From Paraburkholderia sp. BL10I2N1 (lineage in GTDB: Bacteria > Pseudomonadota > Gammaproteobacteria > Burkholderiales > Burkholderiaceae): 64,000 nucleotides of DNA. The stretch is from contig NZ_SNWA01000003.1 of assembly GCF_004361815.1 (NCBI RefSeq), positions 1 through 64,000 of the forward strand, in the 5' to 3' direction. The translations under genes were made by a program, and so were the position numbers. How positions within the stretch are numbered: position 1 is the stretch's first letter; the number at the start of each line of letters is the position of its first letter. Shown in pieces: positions 9,684 to 19,349 of the stretch. Under the pieces are notes generated by a model. That model was not told where the DNA came from. It was given only the letters and a program-made list of their open reading frames with translations, and ran no database searches.

Positions 9684-10781
9684 GTGACGCAACTGAACAT
9701 CGCTCCGACTTCCGCCGACGCGGCCGCCACCAGCCATAACGCAACCCCCGTCACCCCCGCCGCAGCCGGCGCGAAGCAGGTCGCGCGCTGGCGTGTCGCA
9801 GACATCGTCGAGCTGTACGAACTGCCATTCAACGACCTGATGTTTCGCGCGCAGCAAACGCATCGCGAGCACTTCGACGCGAACACCGTGCAACTGTCGA
9901 CGCTGCTGTCGATCAAGACCGGCGGCTGCGAAGAAGATTGCGCGTACTGTCCGCAGTCGGTGCATCACGACACCGGCCTGCAAGCCGACAAGCTGATGCC
10001 GGTCGATGAAGTGCTCGCGGCCGCGAAGGTCGCCAAGGAAAACGGCGCGACGCGTTTCTGCATGGGTGCCGCATGGCGCAATCCGAAGGACCGCCACCTC
10101 GAACCGATCAAGGACATGATCCGCGGCGTGAAAGCCATGGGCCTCGAAACCTGTGTGACGCTCGGCATGCTCGAAACGCATCAGGCGCAAGGGCTGCGCG
10201 AAGCTGGTCTGGACTATTACAACCACAACCTCGATACGTCGCCGGAGTTCTACGGCCAGATCATTTCGACGCGCACGTATCAGGACCGTCTCGACACGCT
10301 CGAACGCGTGCGTGACGCGGGCATCAACGTGTGCTGCGGCGGGATCGTCGGCCTGGGTGAATCGCGCCGCGAACGCGCCGGCCTGATCACGCAACTGGCA
10401 AACATGGAGCCGTATCCGGAATCGGTGCCTATCAACAATCTGGTACAGGTGGAAGGCACCCCGCTGACCGGCACCGAAGCAATCGATCCGTTCGAATTCG
10501 TGCGTACGATCGCGGTAGCGCGCATCACCATGCCGCGCGCAATGGTGCGTCTGTCGGCGGGCCGCGAGCAGATGAACGAAGCGTTGCAGGCGCTGTGCTT
10601 CCTCGCCGGCGCGAATTCGATTTTCTACGGCGATCAACTGCTGACCACGAGCAATCCGCAAGCGGAAGCCGACCGCAAGCTGCTCGAGCGTCTCGGCATT
10701 CGCGCCGAGGCCGCGCAACAGATGCCGCTTGAGCAGAGCGGTTGCGAGCATGGCTGCGACAAGCAAGCGGCTACGGATTAA
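9684..10781 (+). CDS. bioB: Biotin synthase (radical SAM)
   Basis: A radical-SAM enzyme that inserts sulfur into dethiobiotin using a [4Fe-4S] and a [2Fe-2S] cluster. The SAM-cluster cysteines are in [13 protein letters not shown] (C82, C86, C89 from this start). [30 protein letters not shown] and the C-terminal [14 protein letters not shown] block are all present. I favour the GTG at 9684, 9 nt after GAGG, giving 365 aa and an N-terminus MTQLNIAP; the ATG at 9669 adds five residues and is the alternative. The gene starts 34 nt after bioD and ends the operon. The tail [12 protein letters not shown] is lysine/cysteine-rich but typical. Confidence 0.95.
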   Translation: MTQLNIAPTSADAAATSHNATPVTPAAAGAKQVARWRVADIVELYELPFNDLMFRAQQTHREHFDANTVQLSTLLSIKTGGCEEDCAYCPQSVHHDTGLQADKLMPVDEVLAAAKVAKENGATRFCMGAAWRNPKDRHLEPIKDMIRGVKAMGLETCVTLGMLETHQAQGLREAGLDYYNHNLDTSPEFYGQIISTRTYQDRLDTLERVRDAGINVCCGGIVGLGESRRERAGLITQLANMEPYPESVPINNLVQVEGTPLTGTEAIDPFEFVRTIAVARITMPRAMVRLSAGREQMNEALQALCFLAGANSIFYGDQLLTTSNPQAEADRKLLERLGIRAEAAQQMPLEQSGCEHGCDKQAATD

Positions 10782-11048
10782 CCGTGTGGCGCGAGGCACA
10801 GCGTAACCAGGGCGGTAACCTGTGGCATATCAGTAACTCGCTGGGTCCGCCATCCGGGCGTGACCCAAGCAAAAGAGGTCTCCGGAATTCCCGGCGCGGT
10901 TCAATGCAGTGACTTTGAGGTGGTCCGTCATGAATCACTAAGACACCCCCCAACTCAGAAACAGACAGGTAGCGTAACAAAAGTCAGCGGTGGAGACTCA
11001 TTTAAGACGCGGACGTGGATAGTTCGTGTCATTGGAGATTTTGTCATT

Positions 11049-11084
11049 GCCAGCGCGCTGGCAGACAGCCTTACTTAAAGGCTG
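11049..11084. terminator. Two adjacent hairpins between bioB and the cupin gene
   Basis: A perfect palindrome GCCAGCGCGCTGGC at 11049-11062 is followed by a second hairpin with 7-bp arms CAGCCTT/AAGGCTG at 11066-11084. The second covers the stop codon of the leftward cupin gene. There is no clear T-tract, so intrinsic termination is only suspected. The position between convergent genes fits a bidirectional transcription end. Confidence 0.35.
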
Positions 11085-11541
11085 TTAGGTCGCGCGGCCG
11101 GATGCCATTCGCCGCGCAATACGCGGCGTAGCGATCCCAACCACTGCGCCAGTTCTCAATCGCGATCACCTGTTTCCGTTCGTCCAAGAACAGTAACTCT
11201 CCTTGAATAATGTTAAGCGTAACGATGTCCTCGTCGCCCGGGAGCGCCTGCGGCGTGTGGCTCGACCCCGCCACTTCATATACCACGCTGCCCGTGCTAG
11301 CGATCCACTCGTGCTCACGATACTTCCACCTGCCCTGGACCGTGTAGACAATCACTGTGCCAGTGTGATGGTGTTGCGGCATCTGGCCGGTGGCGGGCGC
11401 CTTCAGCAACGCGATCGTCTCGCCGCGGATCGGATCGAGTTTGAAATATTTCACGAAGACTTGGTCGCTGTAGGGGCTGAAGGGAACCCAAGGGATGTCT
11501 GCATCCTGGACGCAGGCCGTTTCGATCTGTTCAAAAAGCAT
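11071..11541 (-). CDS. Cupin-domain protein, 2,4'-dihydroxyacetophenone dioxygenase-like
   Basis: A 156-aa single-cupin protein of the ChrR/DHAP-dioxygenase-like group. The first cupin motif is seen in QMPQHHHTGTVIVYTVQGRW, with histidines that would bind a metal; the second is VVYEVAGSSHTPQALPGDED. ATG at 11541 follows a GGAG at a reasonable distance. It is encoded on the minus strand, convergent with bioB and unlinked to the neighbours. The family includes non-haem Fe dioxygenases that cleave C-C bonds of hydroxyacetophenones, but most members are uncharacterised. The exact reaction should not be assumed. Confidence 0.75.
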   Translation of the reverse strand: MLFEQIETACVQDADIPWVPFSPYSDQVFVKYFKLDPIRGETIALLKAPATGQMPQHHHTGTVIVYTVQGRWKYREHEWIASTGSVVYEVAGSSHTPQALPGDEDIVTLNIIQGELLFLDERKQVIAIENWRSGWDRYAAYCAANGIRPRDLTAFK

Positions 11542-12104
11542 GGTGTAGCTCCAAGCATGTTGTTGTTCAGGTCATTGTAGACGCCGGAAACGCTGGCTGA
11601 TATTTGCGTTTGGTGCGACTTGCATCGTCGGCGATCGAACGACCGTTGTCAGGGGCGGAGCCGCCACCTGAATGCCGGGATGACCGCGCGGGCGAACGGC
11701 GGTTCATGGCCGATTGCACCAGTTCGATGAACGCTTTACAGAGCCGACGTTGGAATCCTCAACGGCAGCTTTCCGGCGGTTTGTGTGAACGCGTACTGCC
11801 GGCCAGGAACGGCCCGTCACGATCTGTTCGCGAACGTCAACTCATGAGGGGCGAGCGGCCCTTCGACGCGGCGATGCCTCGATCGATAGCTGCACCTGGA
11901 AGCGGTCGATGAGCTTTCGACGCCTCGACGACGCTCGCCAGTGACGCCGATCATTTACCGTAACGGTATTGAGGGCATAATGTCATCCGTGCGGCCCACC
12001 AGCTCCGACTTTGAAAGAAAGGTCAATATGGCGGCCTCTGAAAAAATTGCCCAACACTTTCCGCGAACCCTCCGTTACGGAACGGGAGAAGGGACCCACG
12101 TCTA
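11542..12104. other. Intergenic stretch; possible 41-codon ORF at its right end
   Basis: About 560 nt without a supported gene. It includes GC-rich sequence of the dispersed-repeat type seen elsewhere in the window. At 11980-12105 a 41-codon ORF (plus strand, ATG preceded by GAGGG) ends at a TAA that lies exactly at the IS630 insertion site. I cannot say whether it is translated. Confidence 0.3.
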
Positions 12105-13234
12105 ATTCCATTTCTAATTCAATAATGTAATAATAAGTGCACCTTCACCATATCGAAGGATGTGCGATGGTTCGTCGAGCGAGTGGCGGCGAAGTTCTCG
12201 AACAAGCTAAGCGGCTCGTGGTCGAGGCCAGGACGATGGATGAGTTGCGGCAGGCACAAGCGGTACTGTTGCCGCTCGAATTCGGGCTGACACTGGCGCA
12301 GACGGCGCAAGCGATTGGTGTGTCGGTTGGCTGGGCCTGTCAGTTGCGCCGGCGCTTCATCCTGGCCGGCGGGCTGCCCGAGGCCGACCGCCCCATGCCT
12401 GGTGGTCGCCGCCGGGAGAATATGACGAGGAAAGAAGAAGCGGCCTTTCTTGCGCCTTTCTTCGAGAAGGCCAGGGTGGGCGGCATCCTGGTGGTCGGCG
12501 AGATCAAGCAGGCGCTGGATGAACGGCTGGGACGCAAGGTCGCCCTCGCTTCGGCCTACAACCTGCTACACCGTCATGGCTGGCGCAAGCTGGCACCCGA
12601 CAAGCGACACCCGCAGGCCGATGTGGCCGCCCAGGAAGCCTGGAAAAAAAACTCCCCGACGTCCTCCTCGAAATCGACCACGCGTGGCCAGGCCAGGGGC
12701 CGATCCGCTTGATGTTTCAGGACGAAGCGCGCTTCGGTCGTATCTCTGACACACGGCGTTGCTGGTGCCCCAAACCGGTTCGCCCATTATGCCAGGCAAT
12801 GGTGACGCAGGAATATACCTACGCTTATGCCGCCGTCTGCGTGACTGATGGCGCGCTCGACTCGCTGATCCTGCCGCACGTCAACGCCGCGTGCATGCAA
12901 CTGTTTCTCGATGAGGTCTGCGCGCGCCATCCAGACGAACGGATCGTGATGGTCCTTGACGGTGCCGGGTGGCATCAGAGTACCTCCCTCAGGCTGGCCC
13001 ACAACCTGCGCCTGCTCACGCTCCCGCCGTATTCACCCGAGCTCAATCCCGTTGAACATCTTTGGGACGACCTGCGAGAAAAGTCCTTTCACAACCGTGT
13101 CTTCGACAGTATCGATGCGCTCGAATGCCATCTGTCCGACTCGCTTCGTAACCTTGAGCTCGACCATCAACGCGTTCGTTCCATCGTCGCGTGGCCGTGG
13201 ATCATTGATTCACTGTTGAATTAGAAATGGAATA
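12104..13234 (+). mobile_element. IS630-family insertion sequence
   Basis: An insertion sequence of about 1.13 kb bounded by a 17-bp perfect terminal inverted repeat: TTCCATTTCTAATTCAA at 12106-12122 and its reverse complement at 13216-13232. TA lies at both edges (12103-12104 and 13233-13234), as expected for IS630 elements, which duplicate TA. It carries a two-frame transposase joined by a -1 slip. The stop codon of the second frame lies inside the right inverted repeat. It looks intact and potentially active. Confidence 0.85.
12137..13224 (+). CDS. IS630-family transposase (two frames, -1 frameshift)
   Basis: The DDE transposase is encoded in two overlapping frames. Frame A (from 12137) carries the N-terminal HTH region (LTLAQTAQAIGVSVGWACQLRRRF). 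Frame B carries the catalytic part, with DEARFGR, VLDGAGWHQS and PPYSPELNPVEHLWDDLRE supplying the D-D-E triad. The change of frame occurs at an 8-A run (12644-12651, TGG AAA AAA AAC). A -1 slip there gives a continuous protein through KKLPDVLLEIDHAWPGQG, as in many IS630 members. Alternatively the second frame is translated alone from an ATG at 12709. Programmed frameshifting is known for the family; here it is inferred. Confidence 0.85.
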
Positions 13235-13286
13235 AGAATTGATCTCGTAGAGTGCGAGACAGCGGGGGCGCAATTCAAATAGACAG

Positions 13287-13550
13287 ATGAAAAGAATCTA
13301 TACGTACAGGGGCTTCGAGATCGCGGTGGAGCTTGAACCAGTGTGGGAAGCGTCTGGCAACGTTACATTGCTGCCACCGCGTGGTTTTATCACCGTCGTG
13401 CAGATCAAAATGATTGGCGCTACTCGACCGACGGTTGCGCCGATACGCCTGATGGCAGACATTCATCGGCCCTTCGCGACGGAAGCCGAGGCGCTCATGG
13501 CAGGGTTCAGCGCCGGACAGCGGGTCGTAGACGACACGCTTGCCCCGTGA
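13287..13550 (+). CDS. Small conserved hypothetical protein
   Basis: An 87-aa protein starting MKRIYTYRGFEIAVELEPVW. I recognise the type as a small protein common in Burkholderia and relatives, with no known function. It is predicted soluble, of mixed beta character, with a C-terminal helix (ATEAEALMAGFSAGQRVVDD). It has no signal peptide or membrane segment. It lies just right of the IS630 element; its own promoter may have been affected by that insertion. Confidence 0.6.
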   Translation: MKRIYTYRGFEIAVELEPVWEASGNVTLLPPRGFITVVQIKMIGATRPTVAPIRLMADIHRPFATEAEALMAGFSAGQRVVDDTLAP

Positions 13551-13615
13551 ACGTACTTCATCGCGATGATTGAACGTTGGACGAAGGCAACGTCGGCGGT
13601 GGGTTGGGGTACCGC

Positions 13616-13876
13616 TTACTTTCGGTCATGCATGGTGGTATCAGGCGGCGCAGGGTGAAGCCGATCCAGTCTTGCCAGTAGTGCCGAACCCCGTTCCACA
13701 ACGCGACGAGGCACATCAGGAAGCGCCAGTACCGTGCGAATGCGCGTTCGCCAATATTCCACGTGCATCACGGCACTTGAATGTTCTGTCCGGTGGCTGA
13801 CACCTAGGTGTTCCAACTGGGAAATCACGGCCTCGATATGATCCAATTCCTGCTGCGCATGGTCGTGCCAAGACAT
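13616..13876 (-). CDS. Small hypothetical protein
   Basis: An 86-aa, charged, mostly helical protein (MSWHDHAQQELDHIEAVI at the start). The ATG at 13876 has a GAGG site 5 nt upstream; a GTG at 13882 is an alternative. No family is recognised. It lies on the minus strand, directly downstream of the small membrane protein gene, and may be co-transcribed with it. Confidence 0.5.
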   Translation of the reverse strand: MSWHDHAQQELDHIEAVISQLEHLGVSHRTEHSSAVMHVEYWRTRIRTVLALPDVPRRVVERGSALLARLDRLHPAPPDTTMHDRK

Positions 13877-13927
13877 AGCCACCTCGCCCAGAAGGCTCGC
13901 CTTATCGCTTCATCGTCCGCCACATTG

Positions 13928-14086
13928 TCAATGTCGGGTCCGGGTCCAGTGGCACCAGTCGTGGTGGTCCAGGTTCCGGAGGAGCTGTCGTCGACGGTGC
14001 TCGCGCCGATAGTGGCCGGCCACGAGCACTGATGCGATCATCAGCACAAACGAGCCCATCACAATGCCTACCCACGAGTCGCTCAT
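13928..14086 (-). CDS. Small single-pass membrane protein
   Basis: A 52-aa protein, MSDSWVGIVMGSFVLMIASV and onward: one hydrophobic segment (about residues 6-24) followed by a strongly basic tail (HYRREHRRRQ). The ATG at 14086 is preceded by AGGAGGG, one of the best ribosome sites in this stretch, which is why I prefer it to the longer reading that begins at 14206. Function unknown. The basic tail would face the cytoplasm by the positive-inside rule. Confidence 0.5.
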   Translation of the reverse strand: MSDSWVGIVMGSFVLMIASVLVAGHYRREHRRRQLLRNLDHHDWCHWTRTRH

Positions 14087-14236
14087 TTCACCCTCCTGCG
14101 CGGTTGCCGTTACCGACTCAGGCGATCCACCGGAGCCCGTCGATCCGGGCCGCAGGCTTCCATCGCCATCCCTGTTGTACAGTGAACCGGCCGCAGGCCA
14201 GCTCACCTCCGTCGTCCCGCTGCAAGCCTGGTTGTT

Positions 14237-14974
14237 TCACTGCAGGTGCTGGCCGCCATTGATCGCGATGTTGGCTCCGGTCACGAAAGCCGCCTCACGC
14301 GAGCACAGGTACAGAACAAGCGCGGCCACTTCGTCCGGCTGCCCGAGGCGGCCGACCGGAATCTGCGGAATGATCTTGCTGTCCAGAATGTCCTGGGGCA
14401 CCGCGGTGACCATCTTCGTGGCGATATAGCCGGGCGAGATCGTGTTGACGGTGACGCCTTTCTTCGCCACTTCGAGCGCCAGTGACTTCGTGAAACCATG
14501 CATGCCAGCTTTGGCGGCCGCGTAGTTCGTCTGACCGAATCCGCCCTTGCAGCCAATGATCGACGACACGTTGATGATGCGGCAACAGCCTCGTTCAACC
14601 ATGCTGTCGCACCACGGCTTCGTTGAACACCGAGTCGAGGTTGGTGCGGATCACCGCATCCCAATTGACCTTGTCGAGCTTCCTGAAGCCCGCATCCCGT
14701 GTAATGCCGGCGTTATTGATCAGGATGTCGACCGGGCCAACTTCCGCCTTGATCCGCTCCGCGCATAGTTGGCACGAGTCGTAGTCGGCGACATCGACGG
14801 CATATGAGCGGAACCGCTGCCCGCCGGCCTCCATGCGGGCCAGCCACCGGTCTGCACCGGTATTCTGTGGCGCGCAGGTGACCACCACGGTATAGCCACC
14901 GTCGCGCAGTCTGATGCTGATCGCTTCGCCGAGTCCGCCCATCCCGCCTGTGACCAGGGCAACCTGCTTCGTCA
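14237..14974 (-). pseudogene. phaB: Acetoacetyl-CoA reductase-like SDR, frameshifted
   Basis: An NADPH-dependent short-chain dehydrogenase of the PhaB/PhbB type (second step of polyhydroxybutyrate synthesis). The N-terminal frame starts MTKQVALVTGGMGGLGEAIS and runs to LDSVFN. The C-terminal frame carries the rest, with the S-Y-K triad in INVSSIIGCKGGFGQTNYAAAKAGMHGFTKSL. Between them five bases seem to be missing: family members read FNVTKPV, here AAC G AAG CCG. This puts the frame out and stops it after VVRQHG. Both parts are otherwise well conserved, so the loss is recent or a sequence error. It lies head-to-tail with a phasin gene. A functional paralogue elsewhere would be expected. Confidence 0.75.
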
Positions 14975-15128
14975 TCTCACTTGTCTCCGGTGAATGGAGG
15001 CGATCCTCGCCCATACAAAACGGCGATGCTCGCCTGCTGACTGTCCAGATGTCCAGATGCGCCAACGTCCAAAGGGTTCCTTTGCATGACGCAACTGACT
15101 GACGCGGGCGCCAGGCCCGCTTCGGCGG

Positions 15129-15695
15129 CTATCGCCTGGCGCCCGCCGACGCCTGCTCGGCAGTGCGCCGGGCAGTCTTCGATGCAGCGGTCGCGACGGC
15201 GTCAAAGGTGCTTTCGGCGACTTGCACCGCTTGCCGACTGGTTTTCTGCAGGGTTTCGACCAGCGCATGGGCGGCGCCAATCGCCGACTTCCATCCAGCG
15301 ATGGCGGCTTCGGAACCGGCCGGTGCGCTTCTCGCAACCCCCTCGACTAGCGTTTGCACCCGGCGGTTGTACGCTTCGTATTGCGTCTGCACGACCTGCG
15401 CGAATTCGCCCTGGGTGGCCGACACTATCTCGAACAGCTGACGGCTGTACGACTGCACCTTTTCTGCCGTCGGCGCAACGGGTGCAGCTTGCAGCCCGAG
15501 CCACTCTTGCGGATCCTTCACGGAGAACGCTTTCAGCGCGTTCTGCTGAGTTTCCGCCAGCGTCGACTGGATCGTTTTCAGATTCAGTTCGGCCAGCCTT
15601 TCTATCCCCACGACTGCATTGGTGGCCAGCCCGTAAGCGGTATCAAGGCTGGGCTTCTGGGATGCTGCAATCTGCTCTGGGGTCGATAGATTCAT
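15129..15695 (-). CDS. phaP: Phasin family protein
   Basis: A 188-aa granule-associated protein of the PHA phasin family (PF09361 type), which coats polyhydroxyalkanoate granules. It is almost all amphipathic helix, with the typical opening STPEQIAASQKPSLDTAYGL, repeated heptad-like regions in the middle, and an alanine/lysine-rich tail. I chose the ATG at 15695, which has an AGGAG site; upstream in-frame codons would add an unlike N-terminus. It lies upstream of the broken phaB on the same strand, so the two probably formed one unit. Confidence 0.85.
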   Translation of the reverse strand: MNLSTPEQIAASQKPSLDTAYGLATNAVVGIERLAELNLKTIQSTLAETQQNALKAFSVKDPQEWLGLQAAPVAPTAEKVQSYSRQLFEIVSATQGEFAQVVQTQYEAYNRRVQTLVEGVARSAPAGSEAAIAGWKSAIGAAHALVETLQKTSRQAVQVAESTFDAVATAASKTARRTAEQASAGARR

Positions 15696-15911
15696 CGCGA
15701 AACTCCTGGGGGGGCGCTGCGGTCGTGTGGATGGACTGGCGGGAAGCACGAGTGCAATGCGGACTGTGCATTGCACTCGCCAGGATGATTAATAGTATTA
15801 CTAATTGTGTTCCTGACTCAGTTATTCCGACGATAAGGAACCGCATTGCTTGCCCGGCGGACGCGAGTGCTGCGTTTTATGGCGCGGACAATGATCCGCT
15901 GACGAAAGTCA

Positions 15912-16109
15912 TCAGCCGAACCGCGTGACAGCCTTGAGTATGGAAACGCCGTCGCTGGTTATCTGGGGACGTTGCTGGCCGGATGGGAGTGTTTCCAATG
16001 CGACGAGTTGGTGTTCGAGCAAGATATCCAGATCTGAACGATCCAGCCCGAGTTGATCGGGAGCGTCCTTGACCAGCATCAAGGTTGCGAACTCATGAGG
16101 GCTCAGCAT
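15912..16109 (-). CDS. Small conserved hypothetical protein
   Basis: A 65-aa protein, MLSPHEFATLMLVKDAPDQL and onward, with a compact winged-helix-like pattern (LDRSDLDILLEHQLVALETL, then ITSDGVSILKAV). Its ATG has an AGGAGAC site upstream. It resembles small Burkholderia proteins near phasin genes, of unknown role. No membrane segment. Confidence 0.55.
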   Translation of the reverse strand: MLSPHEFATLMLVKDAPDQLGLDRSDLDILLEHQLVALETLPSGQQRPQITSDGVSILKAVTRFG

Positions 16110-17253
16110 TTTTGTCTCCTGTTGATAGGTATCAATTTGCTGGAAAGCTCAACCGTTCTCGCGTGACGACCGTGACCGCGTCTCGCGAAATGTGACTTTG
16201 CGCAAGACTCACGCTAACCGGATGCCGACTGCGCGCCCGGGAGGTCATCTTAATGTGTCCCCATCCACACGATCAATATGTGGGATTTAACTTTTTTCTT
16301 ACAATTGCATTCGAAGGGTGGGCCGCCACCTGCACGCATGTAGGCTTGCGCCCCGTCATTAAAGGCGCTTGAAGATTTTCAGACGTACGGTTCGCCAGCT
16401 TGTCGCACGGTCGTTCACGAGGGTAAACGACAACTCAGCTTGGCTGACAATAGTAGGTGCCCGGAATCTGAAGTACAACATCTTTCCCGCATAAACTGTA
16501 CGTCCCGTCGAGGCGCTTCCGCATTTCGTGGGGCAAGTTGCTACATCGCCTCAGGCGTCACCAGTCGCCGGTTCTGGAGCATCCAGGCTAACGTCGTGAT
16601 TGCGACCGGAGGCATGGGCGGATAGGCTCGATCGAAAACCCCGGCGTCGACTACCGGCGTCTCATGTTGTGCCGAAAGCCGCCATCCATTGGCTCAAGCT
16701 TAATGGCGCTTGTGGGTCGTTCACTGCCGTTGCGTGACGGGCAAAGCTGCCGTTCGCCCGAACTGCTCGTATGTTGTCAGCTGAACGGCCTATACCAGCC
16801 GTTCAATTGTTGATGGGCCAACGGCTGCAATGGCCGATGACTTGTCCTCGCGTGGCGGTACGGAATGACCGTTCCACTCAGATAGCTTGCCTTGCCACTC
16901 CGACTGCGCGACCGGCAGTGGATGAACGAATAACCAGAGGCGGCCCCGTTTCTCGCGTCCGTGGGAATCGTGCGAGGGCGTTAACTGAAAACTCCTTGAT
17001 CAGCCGGTCGCCTTTAGGACGCCCGCTGCAATCCCCCGCAAAGGCTCACTTTCCGGCCCCCGCTTGAATGAGCAGACGCAACTAACCGTCTTTTGCCGCC
17101 ATGTGCCCGCCACCCCGCAAACCCGGTCTTCAACGCGGCTCGCAGCGCTACACGGCAGCTCATGTGCCCGGCACATGTCTGCCGCCTGTTCTGCTACATT
17201 CTGGGATGAGCGACACCAGGTTAAAAGTTCGCCGCGGGATTCGGGAGATAAGC
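16110..17253. other. Long intergenic stretch
   Basis: About 1.1 kb without a gene I can support. Short ORFs here have no family resemblance and no good ribosome sites. The sequence has several short palindromes and motifs shared with other intergenic regions, for example GGCCGATGACTTGTC near 16844 and again near 57560. It is probably repeat-rich spacer or decayed DNA. Confidence 0.35.
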
Positions 17254-17523
17254 ATGGACGTGATTGAGTTGATGCCAGATGTGGCAGCGGACCGACGCGA
17301 AATTTCATTTCGCCTGTCAGGTCAATGCGAGGTTGCCTGTGCCATCACGCGGGAAGCGCTCGAAGCTCAATTCTGGTTACCCGCCGGGGCCGACCAGGTC
17401 CGCATGCTCAAGGCCTTTGCTGACGGACGGCGCCGCATTATCGCGGTCGCCGAAAGAAAAGTCCGTCTGCATCCGGGCGAACGGGTCAGGCTCATCGCCG
17501 ACGATTTCCTGATCAAACGTTGA
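17254..17523 (+). CDS. DUF1488-like small protein
   Basis: An 89-aa protein in the style of DUF1488: an N-terminal beta region, then the conserved stretch ITREALEAQFWL, and a basic helical part (FADGRRRIIAVAERKVRLHP). The ATG at 17254 follows GGGAG. It has a paralogue of the same length at 60358-60627 (minus strand), identical at many positions (EALEA.FWL, AERK, ADDF). Function is unknown for the family. Confidence 0.6.
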   Translation: MDVIELMPDVAADRREISFRLSGQCEVACAITREALEAQFWLPAGADQVRMLKAFADGRRRIIAVAERKVRLHPGERVRLIADDFLIKR

Positions 17524-17751
17524 GTCGCCGGCGGCCGCCCACCGGCCGATAGTGGCGCAGGAACCGGCTCCGGGCCGTCATCGCCCGGGGCGCCGCCTGC
17601 GTTACCAGTCTATCCGGTGCTTCTCATCGGTCTCCGTAGACCGCAATAAATCTGTCAACACCCGGGTGTAGATGCGGCGCGGCAAAGCGTGAGCGCGGTG
17701 ACACTTTTATATACCGTTGGATGAGAGTGAACCAAACCGTGGGAGGTCAGT

Positions 17752-19212
17752 TCACGCCGCTCGGCGCACACTCGGCGAGTTTGTAGCTGCAGAAGTCGTG
17801 GTCAACACGGCGAGTTTCTCAACCGACAATTCTTTGTTGAGAACAGCTACTCTGACCTGTGCCAGGCAGTGCGCTCCCTCGTCCGTCCATCGCATTTGTT
17901 GCTTCTTCGCCATGCGATGGCTGACCACCAGGTTCACCGCAGACTCGGCAATGCTGCTACTGATCGGTAGTCCCTTGTGATAACGCATGCCATAGTTCAC
18001 GAGCGTACCGGCGTTATTCTCGATGTAGAAGTACAGGCGGCGCAGGTTCCAGTACAACGTCGAGTACTCGTAGCCTTCCTTCGCCGACAGCGTGGCATCC
18101 ATGGCCTTGATGCGGGACACCGATTGCCGGCCCTTTCCATGCCAGACCAGCCACTTGGCGTGATCGATCTCTGTCTCTACAGCGATTCGCTCGTGAGGCT
18201 CTATCGTCTGGCTTCCGAACACCGAGTTCTTGGCAGCCTTGAACTTCATCGCGATGTGAAACCAGTCCAGGATCCTTCCCCTGGCGATCTGGCTGCCGTC
18301 CACAGCCTTGCCGAATTCGCCAGCGTCATCGCTGATCACGGTGACTCGCTCGTCTGGAGCCACGCCGCTTGAAAAGAGAAATTGGTCCAGGCGGGCGGGC
18401 GCCGATGGCACCAGCTTATGCACGTACGCGTAGAGACGCGGGTTGCGATCAGCGAGAGTTGCACGACCCGCAACGATGTTGACATGGCGATCCCTCGTCA
18501 ACTTCTGCGCCCAAGGCGATTTCAGCTCCGCAAGATCGCGCGCCGCTTTGCGGCTCTTAGGGCTGCTGCTGAAGCTCAGCCACGCCGAGTCGACGCTCAC
18601 GCAGCCGACGGTCGTCGATTCGCGAACCTGCTCTCCGGTGACCGGTTTTGGTCCAGACGCGATATCGCGGTTGATCTGCGCGTCGAGCGCGCTGCCTACG
18701 GCGAGGATTCGACGGCGGGTACTACCGAAGGAAATCCCTTTGTCCAGTGGAAGGACCTCTCGAAGCAGCTCAGTGGCCTGGCGGTACGGTAGATGGGCGG
18801 CCCACTTGGCCTGCAGGTACTCCAATTCCGGCGTCACACGCTGGTGAAGAGCCTTGCACAGCGGGCTTAAAGAGCGGCGCGGTTGTCCTTGCTTCGCCGC
18901 ACAGCTGCATGCCCAGAGCCTTGGACTCGGCACGTCGACCTTGCCAAACACGGTTCGCAGCACGATCGATCGGGCGTCCTTGTGCGCAAGCATCGAGCCA
19001 CAAAGGTGGCAAGCCATTTGGCTCTTCATCCACCCGGCAGTCTGCTCCGGCACAAGAATCGATTGAATCTCGGCGAGCAAGGCACGACCTTCGGCAAGGG
19101 TCAGTCCCAGGTCGGCGAGGCTGCGGTCTTTTCGTTCCACCACAGCGACAATCGTTGTATCAGTCGCGCTTTCTTCCCCACCCTCCAGGCGGGCCTCGAT
19201 GATCAGGCGCAT
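17752..19212 (-). CDS. ISKra4-family transposase, full length
   Basis: A 486-aa transposase. A zinc-ribbon-like N-terminal part has MACHLCG and ACSCAAKQGQ cysteine pairs. The catalytic region includes VSVDSAWLSF, VTVISDDAGEFGKAV, RGRILDWFHIAMKF and the C-terminal PISSSIAESAVNLVVSHRM, typical of this family. I prefer the ATG at 19212 (GGAG upstream) to 19260. It is the complete copy within the duplicated element. Confidence 0.8.
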   Translation of the reverse strand: MRLIIEARLEGGEESATDTTIVAVVERKDRSLADLGLTLAEGRALLAEIQSILVPEQTAGWMKSQMACHLCGSMLAHKDARSIVLRTVFGKVDVPSPRLWACSCAAKQGQPRRSLSPLCKALHQRVTPELEYLQAKWAAHLPYRQATELLREVLPLDKGISFGSTRRRILAVGSALDAQINRDIASGPKPVTGEQVRESTTVGCVSVDSAWLSFSSSPKSRKAARDLAELKSPWAQKLTRDRHVNIVAGRATLADRNPRLYAYVHKLVPSAPARLDQFLFSSGVAPDERVTVISDDAGEFGKAVDGSQIARGRILDWFHIAMKFKAAKNSVFGSQTIEPHERIAVETEIDHAKWLVWHGKGRQSVSRIKAMDATLSAKEGYEYSTLYWNLRRLYFYIENNAGTLVNYGMRYHKGLPISSSIAESAVNLVVSHRMAKKQQMRWTDEGAHCLAQVRVAVLNKELSVEKLAVLTTTSAATNSPSVRRAA

Positions 19213-19349
19213 AGCAACTCCAATCGGTTGGCAACGTCGCCAGCGTAGCTGAAACGGCAAGCGTGCCGCGCGCGGGCTCGCTGAGCTCTTTTCTCCGGAA
19301 CTTCAGATTCCAGGCGCCACATCCGATCCGGTGCGACGCCGTCACGCCG

